64,000 bases of DNA, taken from assembly GCA_023974075.1 (NCBI GenBank), contig CM043808.1:18149572-18213571 (forward strand), written 5' to 3'. The DNA is from Chaenocephalus aceratus (Eukaryota; Chordata; Actinopteri; Perciformes; Channichthyidae). The translations under genes and the position numbers were made by a program. Positions within the stretch are counted from its first letter, which is position 1. Every line of letters starts with the position of its first letter. Below, piece after piece: positions 22,990 to 34,019 of the stretch. Under the pieces are notes generated by a model, which ran no database searches, had not been told where the DNA came from, and worked only from the letters and a program-made list of their open reading frames with translations.

Positions 22990-25140
22990 CTCTAGACCAA
23001 GAAAAGGCTTTTGACCGAGTTGAACACCAGTACTTGTGGCAGACGCTGGAAGCTTTTGGGTTCAGCTCTGGTCTCATAGCCAAGATCCAGGTGTTGTACA
23101 GGGACATTGAGAGTGTACTGAAGATAAACGGTAGTTTGTGTGCTCCTTTTGAAGCTCAGAGAGGAGTCCGACAGGGCTGCTCTTTGTCCGGGATGCTCTA
23201 CTCCCTGGCCATAGAGCCTTTTTTACACCGGTTACAGGGTTTCTCTTTTCCTGGCTGTAGGGATGTTTTTAAATTGTCTGAGTATGCGGATGACATAATG
23301 GTCTTTGTTAAAAAACAAGATGACATCAATGTTTTAACTGAAACTGTGAGCAATTTTTGCAAAATCTCATCTGCTCGAGTCAACTGGGGGAAAAGTGAGG
23401 CTTTAGCAGTAGGAGAGGGCAGTATTGACAGCTTGTTGTTACCTGGGGGCCTTGGTTGGAAAAGGGCAGGGTTAAAGTACCTGGGTATTTATCTTGGTGA
23501 TGACACATTTTGTTTGAAAAACTGGGACGGGCTTATAGAGAAAGTGGAAGGCCGGTTAAAGAAGTGGAAGTGGATCCTTCCCAAACTTTATTTTAAAGGG
23601 AGAATCCTTATTTTAAACAACCTTGTTTCCTCCATGCTGGCTCACCGGCTGGCGTGCACCGACCCACCCGTAAACCTGCTGTTCAGGGTGCAGGCTCTCA
23701 TGGTGGACTTCTTCTGGGACCGCATGCACTGGGTCCCTCAGAGCGTCCTGTTCCTGCCAAAGGAGGAGGGGGGACATGGCCTGGTTCACCTGGCAAGCAG
23801 AGGGGCGGCCTTCAGGCTCCGGTTCGTCCAGAGGTTCCTGACTGGACCTGCTGACCTGGTCTGGAGACCCGTAGCTCGGGCCTTATTGGAGCGCTGTGGT
23901 GGGCTGGGTCTGGCTGAGTCGCTGTTCCTAATGGACCTGAAAGGATTACGCCTGAACAATCTCTCGGGTTTCTATGGAGGTCTCTTCAAGATGTGGGGAC
24001 TACTCAAAAAAGAGAGACCAGAGTGCTGTGGCTCACTGTTCTGGCTCCTCAGAGAGCCGGTGGTCCGTGGATCTCGGTTTGTGTGTGGAGTAGGGCCTTC
24101 TCTACAACAGAGACTCTGTGAGGAGAAGATCCTCACGCTGGGCCAGGTGGTGGAGGTGTGTGGCCCCCGTCTGGACAACGCTGCAGGCCTGGCCTCACGT
24201 CTGAGCCTCAGGTCAGTCCGGGTGGTCAGCCTCCTGCTGCAGAGCTGGAAACAGCAGCTCAGCCAGTCAGAGCTGGCGCTGATCGCTGCTCACTGTAACG
24301 GACTGAAGTCTCCAAATAACAATGACTCTTTTCCAGAGATGAAATGTTTTCCTGATCTCAGTTGTGAGGGGTTTTTGTTAAAGTTGGACAATGTTACGCA
24401 TTTTAAGTTTAGCACCATGTCCAACAAAACATTTTATTATTTGGTGACAAAGGTGCTGAATCAGAGCAGACTCCAAGAGCGAGTGGACACCCGGTGGAGA
24501 GCCCACCTGGGCCTGACGGAGGCTCAGAGGCCTGAGTGGAGAGTGCTCTACAAGCCTCCGCTGACTAAGAGGGGTGAGGACCTCCAGTGGAGGATTCTCC
24601 ACGCTGCGGTAGCTGTTAATGCGTTTGTTTCAGTGATCAACCCTACAGTGTCTGACGCCTGTCCTTTCTGTGAACAGAGGGAAACCATTTTTCATTGTTT
24701 TACAGAATGTGGTCGACTCCTTTGTCTTTTTCAGTTACTCACTCAGATGTTGATTTTGTTTAATGTGTTTTTTTCTAAGTCAATGTTCATTTTGGGTTGT
24801 AGGTACAGCCAGAAGCAAAAGTGCAAAAGTCAGCTTTTGAATTTTTTGTTGGGGCAGGCTAAAATGGCCATCTACCTCAGCAGGAGGAAGTTGCGAGATC
24901 ATTGGATACCGATGCAGTTTCGATTTTCAAGCGGATGGTTAAAGCAAGACTGAAAGCGGACTATGGTTACTTTTGCTTAACAAAAAATGTGGGAGAATTT
25001 GAGGCCATGTGGTGCTTTAAAAATGCTTTGTGTTCTGTGGAGAATGAGGATCTTATTTTCAGTCGTTGTCTGAACTGACAATGTGTGTCAATGTGTCTGT
25101 TTGGTTATTTGCTTTGTGAATAAAAGTGGTTTGAAAAATC

Positions 25141-25740
25141 AAAAAAACTCTCTTTCTTAGCGGTTCTCGTGTTCATTTACCGTTTTGTCTTCTCTTTGCT
25201 TAATCGATTTGAAACCAAGTCTGACGTAGCTTAACGTTAGCTTTCTAGCTAACACAACACATGCACGCACCTTTCTCTGTGGGGTTTTTTGTAGTGACGA
25301 ATGAAGTTGGATGTTGTGGTGGTCGTGTCACTGATCTGTATGCTGCAGACCCTGCATATCGCTGTTCTCTTCTTTTTACCGTCATCGACAAAATAATCCT
25401 TGAATCCAAACTTCACTATTTGTGGAGTAAAGCAAGCTGCTGCCATGTTAACTGACACTCCTGCCTTCTAGTGGGTTGTCAGGTTTGCGCGCACGGCGCT
25501 ATAATCACGTTTTTTGAAAAAACTAAACGTAATATCTCACTACAAAAACAAAAAAATATTTAATTTTAAACAGTCAAGTCCTTTCAAGTCATCTATCTCA
25601 AGCTTAAGTCAAGTCTCAAGTCATGAATACCAAGTCAAAGTCAAGTCTTTTATCAATGTTAGTCAAGCAAGTCTCAAGTCAAAAAATATGCGACTCAAGT
25701 CTGACTCGTCTGACCACCTCTGCTGTTCATAGTGGAGGTG
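25141..25740 (-). mobile_element. hAT remnant with BED finger and AAGTC-repeat end
   Basis: Minus-strand codons at 25249-25458 read 'FGFKDYFVDDGKKKRTAICR' and 'NFIRHYKKPHRER', a BED-type zinc finger with C-x2-C and two histidines. Beside it (25560-25700) is a cluster of TCAAGTC motifs ending in GACCACCTCTG, of the kind found at the tips of certain fish hAT elements. No transposase catalytic part remains. Confidence 0.55.
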
Positions 25741-25765
25741 ATGCGAGGACAGAGGAGTCCTCACC

Positions 25766-26110
25766 CTTAGCAAAAAAATCTATAACATCCTATAGAATCC
25801 TATAGAATCTTGTAGAAATCTATAGCATGTTATAGAACATAGTCGTATTTGTAAGCCATGCTAAAGAATTCTATAGAATACTATAGAAATCTCTAGATCA
25901 TTCTGTAGAATACTATAAATGTGTACTTTTCTATAAACTTCTATAATTAAAACTATAACAATCTAAAGAATTCTATAGGACAGAACCGACTCATGACATA
26001 TCTGTAGAAATCTATAGGAATTTGTAGAAATCTATAGCATTCAAAGAAAACATGCATGACATTTTCTCTCTGATGCAACCTATACTAAATTCTATAGAAT
26101 TCTATAGAAT
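25766..26110. repeat. Left array of TTCTATAGAA-type motifs next to CCCTTAGCAAAAAAATC end
   Basis: After CCCTTAGCAAAAAAATC the sequence is a loose array of short palindromic motifs (TTCTATAGAA, CCTATAGAA, TCTGTAGAA) spaced 10-25 bp over about 340 bp. The same terminus in reverse and the same motif type occur at 52880-53433. Confidence 0.85.
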
Positions 26111-26915
26111 TCTATAAAACTCGTCTTTAAATTGGAATAGAGAAAATCATAGTAATCTACATCATTTTGTGGAACTGAGCTGCTTTGCAAAAGCTGTATG
26201 GGTCCCTTTGAAATCTTTACAACTGTATACTGGATTTTGTGCCCAACATATTGGAATGGAACTCTAAACTGAATGAATGTCACTGTCCTTGTATTCTGAT
26301 GTAAATGCTCCAGAATTTCTGTGACTGCATCTGTATGTATACATTGATCACTTATGTTATGTAACTAATTATCTGTTACAACTGGAGATTAAAGCTAAGT
26401 GACATAACAATATCTATTGTTAGTGTGAGTCTGTTATAAACAACTCATTGGAGTCTGCAGTACTCTACTCTGTTTTGCAGTCTATTATACACTGTAAAAA
26501 AAGATCGTAATTTTACAGGAAATAACTGTAAATGTTTATAGTAATTATCATGTTTTTTTAAATAACTTGCAAAATCCTGTAAAATGGCAGATATTAAAGG
26601 TGGGGTAGGTAAGTTTCAGAAACCGGCTCGAGATACACTTTTTGTTATATTCCATGGAATGCTCTTAACATCCCGATAGCAATGAATATCTGAAGTGCTT
26701 TGACAAAAAATCCATAACAAAATTTCATCTGTAGAAGCCGTAATACTGTAAAAAGTAGCCGGCCCGGCTAAACGGATTGGATGGCCTACCTGCCTGTCAG
26801 CCTTCCATCGGGGCACAAACTTATCTCGTGCCCTCATTGGTCATGTGCGCGTTCGTGTGTGTTGGAGGAGGGGCTCTATAAGGAAGTGGCAGATTTTCTC
26901 CGGTTGTGTATTTTC

Positions 26916-27452
26916 TAGGGCTGTCAAGTTAACGCGTTAATTAACGCCACTAATTATTTTAACGGGATTAACGCATGTGTATTTTTTTTCCTCGGCCGCC
27001 CCGTAGTTTCAGAGTGCATCGAGTTTAAAATACCATCTACAAGCTGATGCTGACAGCCCCGCTCCTGCCGCCCGCTTGTGGCAGACCACACTTCCACGCT
27101 CACCGGCAGGCACCGACTGGCCATCAGGAGGACCGGGAGGGTGTGTGTATGTGTGGCCCGAGCGAGAGAGAGACCTTACGTGCATTGTTGTTGTTAGCAT
27201 CTGGTGCTAGCTAGCTGCGCTAACGGATATAAGGAGCTGTTTAAATGAAAACAGAGGAGCGACATTTCGCCACAACTGCGCCGAGCACTTGACTTTATGC
27301 AGGAAGCCAGACAGTGGGACATTGTACGAAAAGTCAGCACACTCAGCAGCACGGATAGTGCAACATGATTGCAGCGTCCAGGTAGCTCCCGTTCGAGCAT
27401 ATGCCTTGAGTTGCACATAGCTCCAACGATCCATCACTCTCTCACACACACA

Positions 27453-27507
<55 letters not shown>

Positions 27508-27791
27508 ACACACACACACCATTTGTATTGTATTATTGTATGAGAGGTTCCAGATTGAATTGAGGCGAATATTTGTAATGTTCAGAGGTTGTTGTGTTTA
27601 ATATTCACGAGAATATTTGTCATTGTTCAAATGATAATAAACATTAGCATAAAGCATATTTGTCCACTCATATGTTGATAAGAGTATTAAAAACTTGAAA
27701 AATATTCCTCTAAGGTACATTTAGAACAGATAAAAAATGTGCGATTAATCGCGATTAACTATGGACAATCATGCATCGACTGAGAGCCCTA
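26916..27791. mobile_element. hAT-like element with (CA)n tract
   Basis: The ends TAGGGCTGTC and GAGAGCCCTA are inverted. The 8-bp duplication is GTATTTTC (26908-26915 and 27792-27799). It contains a (CA)n microsatellite at 27442-27519 and no ORF other than repeat-derived ones. Confidence 0.8.
27442..27519. repeat. (CA)n microsatellite
   Basis: Nearly pure CA repeats with a single CAT interruption and a CACT at the left edge. Confidence 0.95.
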
Positions 27792-28419
27792 GTATTTTCA
27801 AATTCTAGCAATCTCGAGCCGGTTTCTCAAACTTACCTTTAACTATAAATTAACAACCCAAAACATTATTTTCAGTATTTTGACAATAACCACAAATAAC
27901 GTTTATTTCCTTTTTTTTTTTTACAGTAAATTTACTATATAATATTTACAGTATTTTTGCACTTTCAGAAAATAAATGCAGATGTACGTAAAATAAAAAG
28001 TGTTATCTGTAATTAAATATGTAACTCGTAATATAAAAGTGTATTACTATTATAAGACTTTAAGAATTTCTTTGTAATTTTAAGGTAATCATAAAACTGT
28101 AAAAAAATTAAAACCTTTTTACATAAATCATTTTCTCAATATTCGATTGAATCCACCACAAACACAAAATATCCAATGTTGAAACAAAAGTAAATAAATA
28201 TGTTCTCATTAACATCTACAGTTGACAATATCATTAAAAAAAATAAAAATGATAGAAAGTGGAGACATTTCTGCAGGGAGGACCAAGGTTTAAAACACAC
28301 ACTGTTATTTACTCAACAAGTCACAGTTATCCTTGTTTTATTTATGTTGCTGTTTTTTCCTCCCCATTGGTCAATATACATTAGTTTTACAGTATAATGT
28401 ATGGTTTTCGGATTCTGGC

Positions 28420-29767
28420 CGACAGCCAGAGCTACGGCACTTGAAATAGAATTCAGCCAAAACACGGCAGACAAGTCAGGCATGTTTGGAATGAGTCCAC
28501 AACACTCCTGATTGGTTAATGTAAACGTAATCGAAGAAACCTGCCAATGAGAACTGTCCGTGCCTGTCGTTCACATTTGAAACTTCCACGTCAGTTTGAT
28601 CGGGTCTCCTCCTGCGAGCTACAGCTGTCTGTATGTCTGCTGCAGGAGTTTATGGATTAATATCGGGATCGTTTTACACGTTAAATATGAGCATCGGGAC
28701 GTCAACAAAGAACAGAAGACTTGAGATCTGGTGAGTCCTGCAACTGTAATGGAGTTAAATATGTATTTAGATAATCCTTAGTTTGTGAATGTTTTATTTT
28801 TTATTTAAAGTTACGTTTCTTCTTCTAGTTAGCTGAGTTTCTTCCCGTTAAGTTGGTATTCATCATTAATAGGTTGTTAAATGTTAAGAAGCCCTGAGAT
28901 GCTGTTTCTTACAAGATGTTGCGCCCGGGAAACCAGACTTAACAGGTGGCTGCTAACGTTAGCTTACAGCTTATTGCAGTGCTGCCGCGCCACCCTCTCG
29001 TCTCCAACACGGGAGAATTACACATAAACATGCAGCGGGTTGTCACAATGTTGTCGCCAAGTTTAATGTAAAGTTTCACAGCTTTCTTATAGCGGAATCT
29101 AGTTTGTTAATGTTCAGTAACAGCTAGCATAGCATAAACAGCTAACCGCTAACGTTTGGCTAACTTGCTAGTTAGCTCTGCTCTATATATTACAAGCTAA
29201 CATGACTAGCTAATGTCACACTGTGTGAACTAAAATACTTTTTGTATTACTACATCATACACGCTAGGTCCAAATCACTGCTAACATTTATTATTTTTGA
29301 AAATGTATAGTAAAGAAACACTCAGCCATGCATGAAATAACATAGCAAAAATAATACGGGTAATGTTTGACCCATGTTGTGCCTTAGAAGTGTAGTGATA
29401 CAAACATGATTTTTATTCAAAAAGTAAGAAAGGGAAAAATACAAATTGGTGTTGCTCCAAAACAGGTTAATTGAGGAATACCTGGAATCCTGAATGGTTA
29501 AAGTAATTTATTGCAAAGATATTTACAATTAAAACTAATTCGGGTCACTTTTGACACATGTTGGTTGTATGTTGTGTAACAAAGGGTTAACATGACGGCT
29601 GTGATGTTCACTCTTTTGACAGAGCACCAGTGGACAGCGAGGACTATGGAAGAGAAGATGTGATGGCTTTGTGTGGAAAGCTGCTGAAGCCAGCCTGTGT
29701 CCCTCATCAGTCTCTCCAGGCAGCACCCAGCTATTCTTCCATCTTGCAGATGAAAAGACTTTGATAT
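28420..29767 (+). other. Candidate two-exon transcript of unknown function
   Basis: Around 28620-28731 a GC-richer stretch contains an ATG in good context (MSAAGVYGLISGS...) and ends at a consensus donor (CTG|GTGAGT). A second exon-like block starts after a pyrimidine tract and TTGACAG near 29622 and ends at GATAT|GTGAGT near 29767. ATTGG and CCAAT motifs lie upstream at about 28510-28550. With the simplest joining the ORF stops after 33 codons; an alternative acceptor two bases further keeps it open. I recognise no protein family. It may be a non-coding RNA, part of the surrounding transposon or a decayed host exon pair. The interval 29770-30540 shows nothing. Confidence 0.25.
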
Positions 29768-30540
29768 GTGAGTAATAACTAACTTGTGTCTAACATAGTA
29801 TTGCATGTGGTTTAGTAAAGTATTTAAAAATACCCCACATTGTACATGTACAGGAAAATCAGACCTTGTTCAACAAAGATCATAAGACAATTGTTTTGTC
29901 TTTGAGGTACAGCCGCAGCAGAGAGTCTGAGTTTGAAGAAAGCACTAACATTTTATTTAGTGTTGTTTAATCAATCAATATTTACTGGTCTTGAATGTCC
30001 TCACTGGATTACAAAATGCTCGAATCTTATTGTACAGGGTCATTATGCAGATTTAATCACCTGAAGATGAAAATATAGATTCATCGATATGTACCATTTT
30101 AAGGAAATAGACAGTTGGTGGTATTGACCAAAGCTCCGCAGCTGTAGCTAGGTGCTGCTAATGAAAACTCAAGTGCTCAATTTGTTGGTTTTTCTTTATT
30201 AAGAATTGAGCAAGCATATCTTCCTCTTCGAAATCCCAGTTGTACTTCGCTAACACGTGGTGCCTGGGAGGGTGTGTTTGATTGTTCCCACCCTTACCTC
30301 ACTTATGGACTAGGTCATGTTAGACAAGCAATCCAGTGGTTAGTTTTAGGGTCACCTCCATTGTTTTATTTTTTATTTATTCACTTTAAGAGAAAGGGAT
30401 TTCAGACACAAGTCTCACAAGTTTGGCTCGAGGTAAAATTAACAAAAGCTAACTGTTGTTAGACTATGTTCCCCCCTTCTAAACTTATAAAATAATTAAT
30501 GCCCTGATAATAACATCCATCATTATGGTTTACTAATAGT

Positions 30541-30650
30541 TATCACTTCACTTCCTCCTCCAGCACCTGGACACAGCAGGAACCTATGCCAGGATCCTGT
30601 TTGTGGACTTCAGCTCTGCCTTCAACACAACCCTCTGGCTGGAGGCTGCG
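30541..30650 (+). pseudogene. LINE reverse transcriptase fragment (L2/Rex-like)
   Basis: Codons read 'HLDTAGTYARILFVDFSSAF', the RT motif A region with its catalytic aspartate, followed by NT. The rest of the RT is absent. It is followed by a short minisatellite in which the DIRS element has inserted. The matching 3' portion lies beyond the DIRS element at about 51806-52072. Confidence 0.7.
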
Positions 30651-30651
30651 C

Positions 30652-30734
30652 ACCATCAGGACCAAAACCTCTCTACATCAGGACCAGAACCTCTCTCCAT
30701 CAGGACCAGAACCTCTCTCCATCAGGACCAACAC
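30652..30734 (+). repeat. ~21-bp minisatellite (left of DIRS)
   Basis: About four units of the type CATCAGGACCAGAACCTCTC. The same array resumes at 51643, so the DIRS element split one array. Confidence 0.85.
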
Positions 30735-30950
30735 GTCGGGTTACGTAGTGTAACCCTTGTCATATTAGCACAGGCGGAGCCCTCTACTGGACTCTATGGG
30801 TACTCTCTTACCCCGCAAGCATTCTCCCACTGAGACTTCTATAGACGTAGCCGGCCCTGGGCGGGCCTACCTGAATGCACGCGCATCACACCGCATAAAA
30901 GGAGGCCTCGCCTCCTGACTATCATCCTACACTTCTCTTCAGCGAGCGGA
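30735..30950 (+). repeat. DIRS left inverted terminal repeat
   Basis: It starts GTCGGGTTACGTAGTGTAAC, which is unique to this end, and then shares the segment from GAGCCCTCTACTGG through the TATA-like GCATAAAAGGAGG with the right repeat in inverted orientation. Confidence 0.85.
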
Positions 30951-30986
30951 ATAGGACTGACAGTGCCCCGAGTAGAGGGCTCCGTC

Positions 30987-31070
30987 TGTGCTAATATTAC
31001 AAGGGTTACACTACGTAACCCGACGCTATATCTCTCACAGGCTCCGCCCTCTACTGGACTCTATGGGTAC
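30987..31070. repeat. DIRS internal complementary region
   Basis: Positions 30987-31024 are the reverse complement of the extreme left end. Positions 31025-31070 are the reverse complement of the extreme right end (TATATCTCTCACAGGC...). The two are fused head to tail, as needed to template circularisation of the first-strand product. Confidence 0.85.
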
Positions 31071-31606
31071 AGTGGGTGGAGCCGCGATGTATACGCGCAC
31101 TGTCGTCCAACAATATTCCACCCTACTGCCCCTGACCGGCTATTATGGTCAGCAGCTGCTGCCCCACCTTCTCCTTTAACCCGGTTGTAACCGAGGAGAA
31201 ATCTGGGCTGTGGCTGACAGAGCACACCCTGCTGCGCTTACCTCGCAAAAAGTGTGCTCAAAAAACGGTGCCGGGGGACCCCCCCACCCTGGATGGGGAG
31301 AGCCCCCTCGGCCCCGAAAGGGCTAACTACACGCCTGCCTCCCTGAATCCTTAAGGATAACAGGGAGAGCGCCAGAGCCCCTGCCCCACACTCAAACACT
31401 GATCCCGTGTCGAGTATGTGGACTAAAGTGTGGAGGGCTCCCCCCCCTCCTGCTCTCGGCAGGAGGAGAGCAGTCCTCCAGCCCTGTAAGGGCCCAGTGC
31501 GCCACCCCCGCCCCTCCCGGGACCCTTCGAAGGCCCGAGAACAGCGAAGGCGCATTACGTCCGGGGAGGGGGTCAGATGCCAACTGACCCACAACCCCCC
31601 TCCCCC

Positions 31607-31918
31607 CTACCAGTCCTGTGTTGCCCCCGCAAGTACAGACGAGGAGAAAGAGCCCGACATGTCCAAGATATAAAACCTTATGAAGGGGCCTGGCGTCGAC
31701 CAAGACGCCGCTGTGCATATATCCTCCACACTCACACCGTTGAATAAGGCTGCAGCCACAGCCCGTGTGGAGTGTGCACGAACCCCCGTGGGGCAGGCTC
31801 TCCCTGCCTGTCCGTAGGCATGTGCAATGCACTCGCAGAGCCAGCCTGCCAGGCGTTTCTTCGACAGAGCTTTCCCGGTCACCCCGCCCCCGAAGCACAC
31901 GAACAGCTGTTCGGTGCG
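31607..31918 (-). pseudogene. DIRS tyrosine recombinase, C-terminal catalytic part
   Basis: Minus-strand codons 'RTEQLFVCFGG', 'KRLAGWLCECIAHAYG', 'VRAHSTRAVAAALFNGVSVE' (supplying H-x2-R) and 'FIRFYILDM' (supplying the tyrosine nucleophile) complete the recombinase interrupted at 46164. Codons at the break match on both sides of the duplicated GGTGCG. The region 31071-31600 is non-coding DIRS sequence. Confidence 0.85.
31913..31918 (+). repeat. Target site duplication GGTGCG (left)
   Basis: Six bases identical to 46164-46169. Deleting 31919-46169 restores the DIRS recombinase frame across the site. Confidence 0.9.
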
Positions 31919-31969
31919 AGTAGTGATACAAATGCGGTATCAATCTCATTAGTATGCAGAGAAAGTGAC

Positions 31970-32125
31970 AGGTCGCCCCGCCCCTTTTTGACCGGAAGTC
32001 CCGCCTTTTTATTTTGAAAACCGGAAGTCCCGCCTTTTTATTTTATTTTGAAAACCGGAAGTCCCGTCTCGTTCGACCGGAAGTCCCGAATCGTTCGACC
32101 GGATGTACAGCCACCGCTTCCGGTT
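31970..32125. promoter_or_regulatory. Left tip: cluster of ETS-type sites and GC box
   Basis: CGCCCCGCCCC near 31976 is a GC box (Sp1/KLF type). CCGGAAGT occurs at 31992, 32021, 32055 and 32077, then CCGGATGT at 32099 and an inverted CTTCCGG at 32117. The ETS family core with flanking ACC is the GABP-type consensus. The units are separated by CCCGCCTTTTTATTTTGAAA, so this is a short tandem array. By inference it is an enhancer or promoter of the terminal gene. Confidence 0.5.
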
Positions 32126-32329
32126 TACAAAATTAAATTAAAATTAAATTAAAATTAAAAAAATGAGAAAAATTAAATGCAGTTGTTTTCAATCAATTAA
32201 TATACATAGGATATATATCCCGCCTCCTAACCACTTCCTGTGTGGTTAATCCTGTATATAGTATTGAATGTAACTTGCAAATAACATGAAATTAATCTAA
32301 AGTAAAGCATCTAAAAAAATGTATATTTA

Positions 32330-32381
32330 AACCTCTCTATTTTTGCAAACAGGACAGGAGGGGAGAAAACATATGGTGGAG

Positions 32382-32438
<57 letters not shown>

Positions 32439-32717
32439 TCCCCGCCCATCACCCCATCTCCCACTGTCTAAATAAAAAGCCAGCTTCACTCTTAAATATT
32501 TCTCAAGTCGAGAGAAAATGGCCAAGAGACGTCTTGATATGAATTTAATCAGCGAGACACCGGTAACAACTTACAACCATCCGTTGGGTGCTCCAATCAA
32601 GAAACGAATGAAGTTTGTATGCCGGGTTCAGACACCTACAGCCGAAGAACTTCGCCTCTCTGTTTTTGCGAACAGGACATGAGGGGAGAGACCATATGGT
32701 GGGCCAAGGGGAGGGGG

Positions 32718-32756
<39 letters not shown>

Positions 32757-32920
32757 TCCCCACCCCTCACCCCATCTCCCCTTAGAGGTTGTTTAAATAA
32801 AAGCCAGCGTCTCTTGTGGCCATGAGACGTCTTGATATGAGTTTAATCAGCGAGACACGGTGACAACTTACAACCATCCGTTGGGTGCTCCAAATCAAAA
32901 GTAAAGCATATAAAAAAAAA
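32330..32920. repeat. ~320-bp tandem duplication with CA tracts (left arm)
   Basis: Two successive units each contain CCTCTCT(A/G)TTTTTGC, AACAGGAC, a (CA)n tract (32387-32437 and 32719-32754), CACCCCATCTCCC, a TAAATAAAA-AGCCAGC stretch and the start of the small ORF (AAGAGACGTCTTGATATGA or similar). The second ORF copy is broken after about 13 codons. Confidence 0.8.
32518..32682 (+). CDS. 54-aa basic protein of the palindrome (left arm)
   Basis: The ORF starts MAKRRLDMNLISETP and ends FANRT. The N-terminus is basic, and a central KKRMK cluster could act in nuclear import. Upstream is TAAATAAAAAGCC, a TATA-like stretch about 45 bases before the ATG. The ORF spans the junction of the tandem duplication, so its last residues come from the second unit. 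Its conservation in both arms only shows that the arms are copies. No family is recognised; small basic proteins are common near the ends of linear DNA viruses and Polintons, but that is analogy only. Confidence 0.4.
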   Translation: MAKRRLDMNLISETPVTTYNHPLGAPIKKRMKFVCRVQTPTAEELRLSVFANRT

Positions 32921-33492
32921 CAGATATTTTAAAAAGGCAGCTTTTTTTGTTAAAGGATAAGGGAGGGGGGAAAAAAAACCAAACCCCCTGTGGAGGAACC
33001 GTAAACCCCCTATGGAGACAACCATGCGGTAATTAGAGGGAGGTAGGTAATATACTTAAAATATATATAGAAAGTCAGAGAATATTTATCAGAGGATAAC
33101 GCATATACATTTTATACAAGTCGACACGAGTGGATTTTGTAAGAAAACAAAGTTTTCGTACTCAGACCGCTGCAACATTTTCAAGCAGATCTCTGCGATA
33201 TGCAGTCGCTGTCCAAATATAATGATGACTTTTAATTATTTGTTAACAGTCATAAATGTATTTAGAAAAAACCTGTGCTCAAACATTAAAAAGAAAAAGA
33301 AGGGTAAAGTTACCAAAGCTTTTTGATACAGTTTTTAACACACAGCGAGATCCCTAAAAAAAAAAGTTACAAACAGCTGCGGGGAAAGAATTCTTTACTA
33401 AAGTTTTTTCAAAACTTGTTGAAGAAAAGAGGTATTGCACATTATATAACCTCCAGTGACATAAGGCATGTACGGTAGAAAGATTTAACCGT

Positions 33493-33730
33493 ATGCTGAA
33501 AACTAAAATGTGGAGGTATTTTACAGCTAAAAACACTCCTAGACCTAAAAATCTGAGAAAAACCAAGTCTCTCCCCACGATATGCAGCCTGGATCAAATG
33601 CCTACAGGACCGCCATCCTCACCAACATTTAGGACACCAGATCTGGACAGCGCTATGGCTGACATTGATATCACGGGGTGGCTGGATATGCCTCAACCTC
33701 CATGTGAATTACACACAAATCTGCAGAGTG

Positions 33731-33766
<36 letters not shown>
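33493..33766 (+). pseudogene. ~90-aa ORF, 3' end lost in a (TA)n tract (left arm)
   Basis: The ORF reads 'MLKTKMWRYFTAKNTPRPK' and then NLRKTKSLPT, a phrase nearly the same at DNA level as the start of the 91-aa gene at 38132 (CTGAGAAAAACCAAGTCT). It continues 'LDQMPTGPPSSPTFRTPDLD' and is then lost in a (TA)n microsatellite at 33733, so the natural stop is missing. In the right arm the first ATG is changed and the ORF can only start at MWRYF. After the (TA)n a dispersed repeat fills 33770-34010. No family recognised. Confidence 0.35.
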
Positions 33767-33767
<1 letters not shown>

Positions 33768-34019
33768 TTTATTTAACAGGTAAAAAAAAACCTCATTGAG
33801 ATTAAAATCTCTTTTTCCAAGAGTGACCTGACCAAGAAGGGCAGCATGTACAAAGTTACAACATATAAAACACAGACATGAAAGGCAGACAAATACAGCT
33901 GTAAAACACAAATAAAATGGCACATTAGCCAGTCAATATAAAACCTTTATTTAACCAGATTGGTCCCATTGAGATCATAGATCTCTTTTTCAAGGGAGAC
34001 CTGCAGAAATATGCAAAGT

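Larger units (their letters stand above)
19823..25078 (+). pseudogene. Tx1-like LINE ORF2: endonuclease and reverse transcriptase, interrupted
   Basis: The endonuclease starts at 19856 ('KLGSLNINGARGD', 'VTFLQETHS') and after a frameshift near 20020 continues to 20671 ('NIYAPS', 'LGGDFNC', 'RLDRVYV', 'GISDHSLV', which are the catalytic motifs). After the Harbinger MITE the frame resumes at 21709 and shifts near 22290. RT motifs include 'LPKKGDLQEIKNWRPVSLL', 'EKAFDRVEH' (after the hAT MITE), 'GVRQGCSLSGMLY' and the catalytic 'EYADDIMVF' near 23280. The C-terminus has 'CPFCEQRETIFHCFTEC', a Cys/His cluster. The long frame ends at 24953. The enzyme would carry out target-primed reverse transcription. 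Confidence 0.85.
18169..25140 (+). mobile_element. Tx1-like non-LTR retrotransposon (LINE, L1/Tx1 clade)
   Basis: Two ORFs on the plus strand follow the Tx1 plan: an ORF1 with a CCHC knuckle and an ORF2 with an apurinic-type endonuclease, reverse transcriptase and a C-terminal Cys/His segment. The 3' end is at about 25140, after AATAAA at about 25119 and a short A-rich tail. Two DNA transposons have inserted into ORF2 with clean target duplications (20675-21705 and 22671-22989). The 5' side abuts a (CT)n tract. Several frameshifts make it inactive, but the sequence is otherwise well preserved. Confidence 0.85.
26598..27838. mobile_element. TTAA-target MITE (ends AGGT...GTAGGTAAGTTT)
   Basis: The left end reads AGGTGGGGTAGGTAAGTTTC and the right end is the near inverse, GAAACCGG-type through AACTTACCT. 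TTAA flanks both sides (26594-26597 and 27839-27842). The inverted ends share CTCGAGCCGGTTTCT. A common fish family; piggyBac- or Kolobok-related by target. Confidence 0.8.
26487..28395. mobile_element. AT-rich MITE with nested TTAA-MITE and hAT
   Basis: The outer unit begins near CACTGTAAAAAAAGATCG and shows inverted TTTACAG-type motifs towards 28395. Within it lie a TTAA-target MITE (26598-27838) and within that a hAT-like element (26916-27791). The outer limits are approximate. Nothing codable was seen in 26110-26487, 27843-28395 or the outer arms. Confidence 0.45.

Noticed and set aside
27207..27563. ORFs on both strands rich in His-Thr or Cys-Val
   Set aside because: They are readings of the (CA)n tract. 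The same applies to 32337-32825 and 45253-45771.
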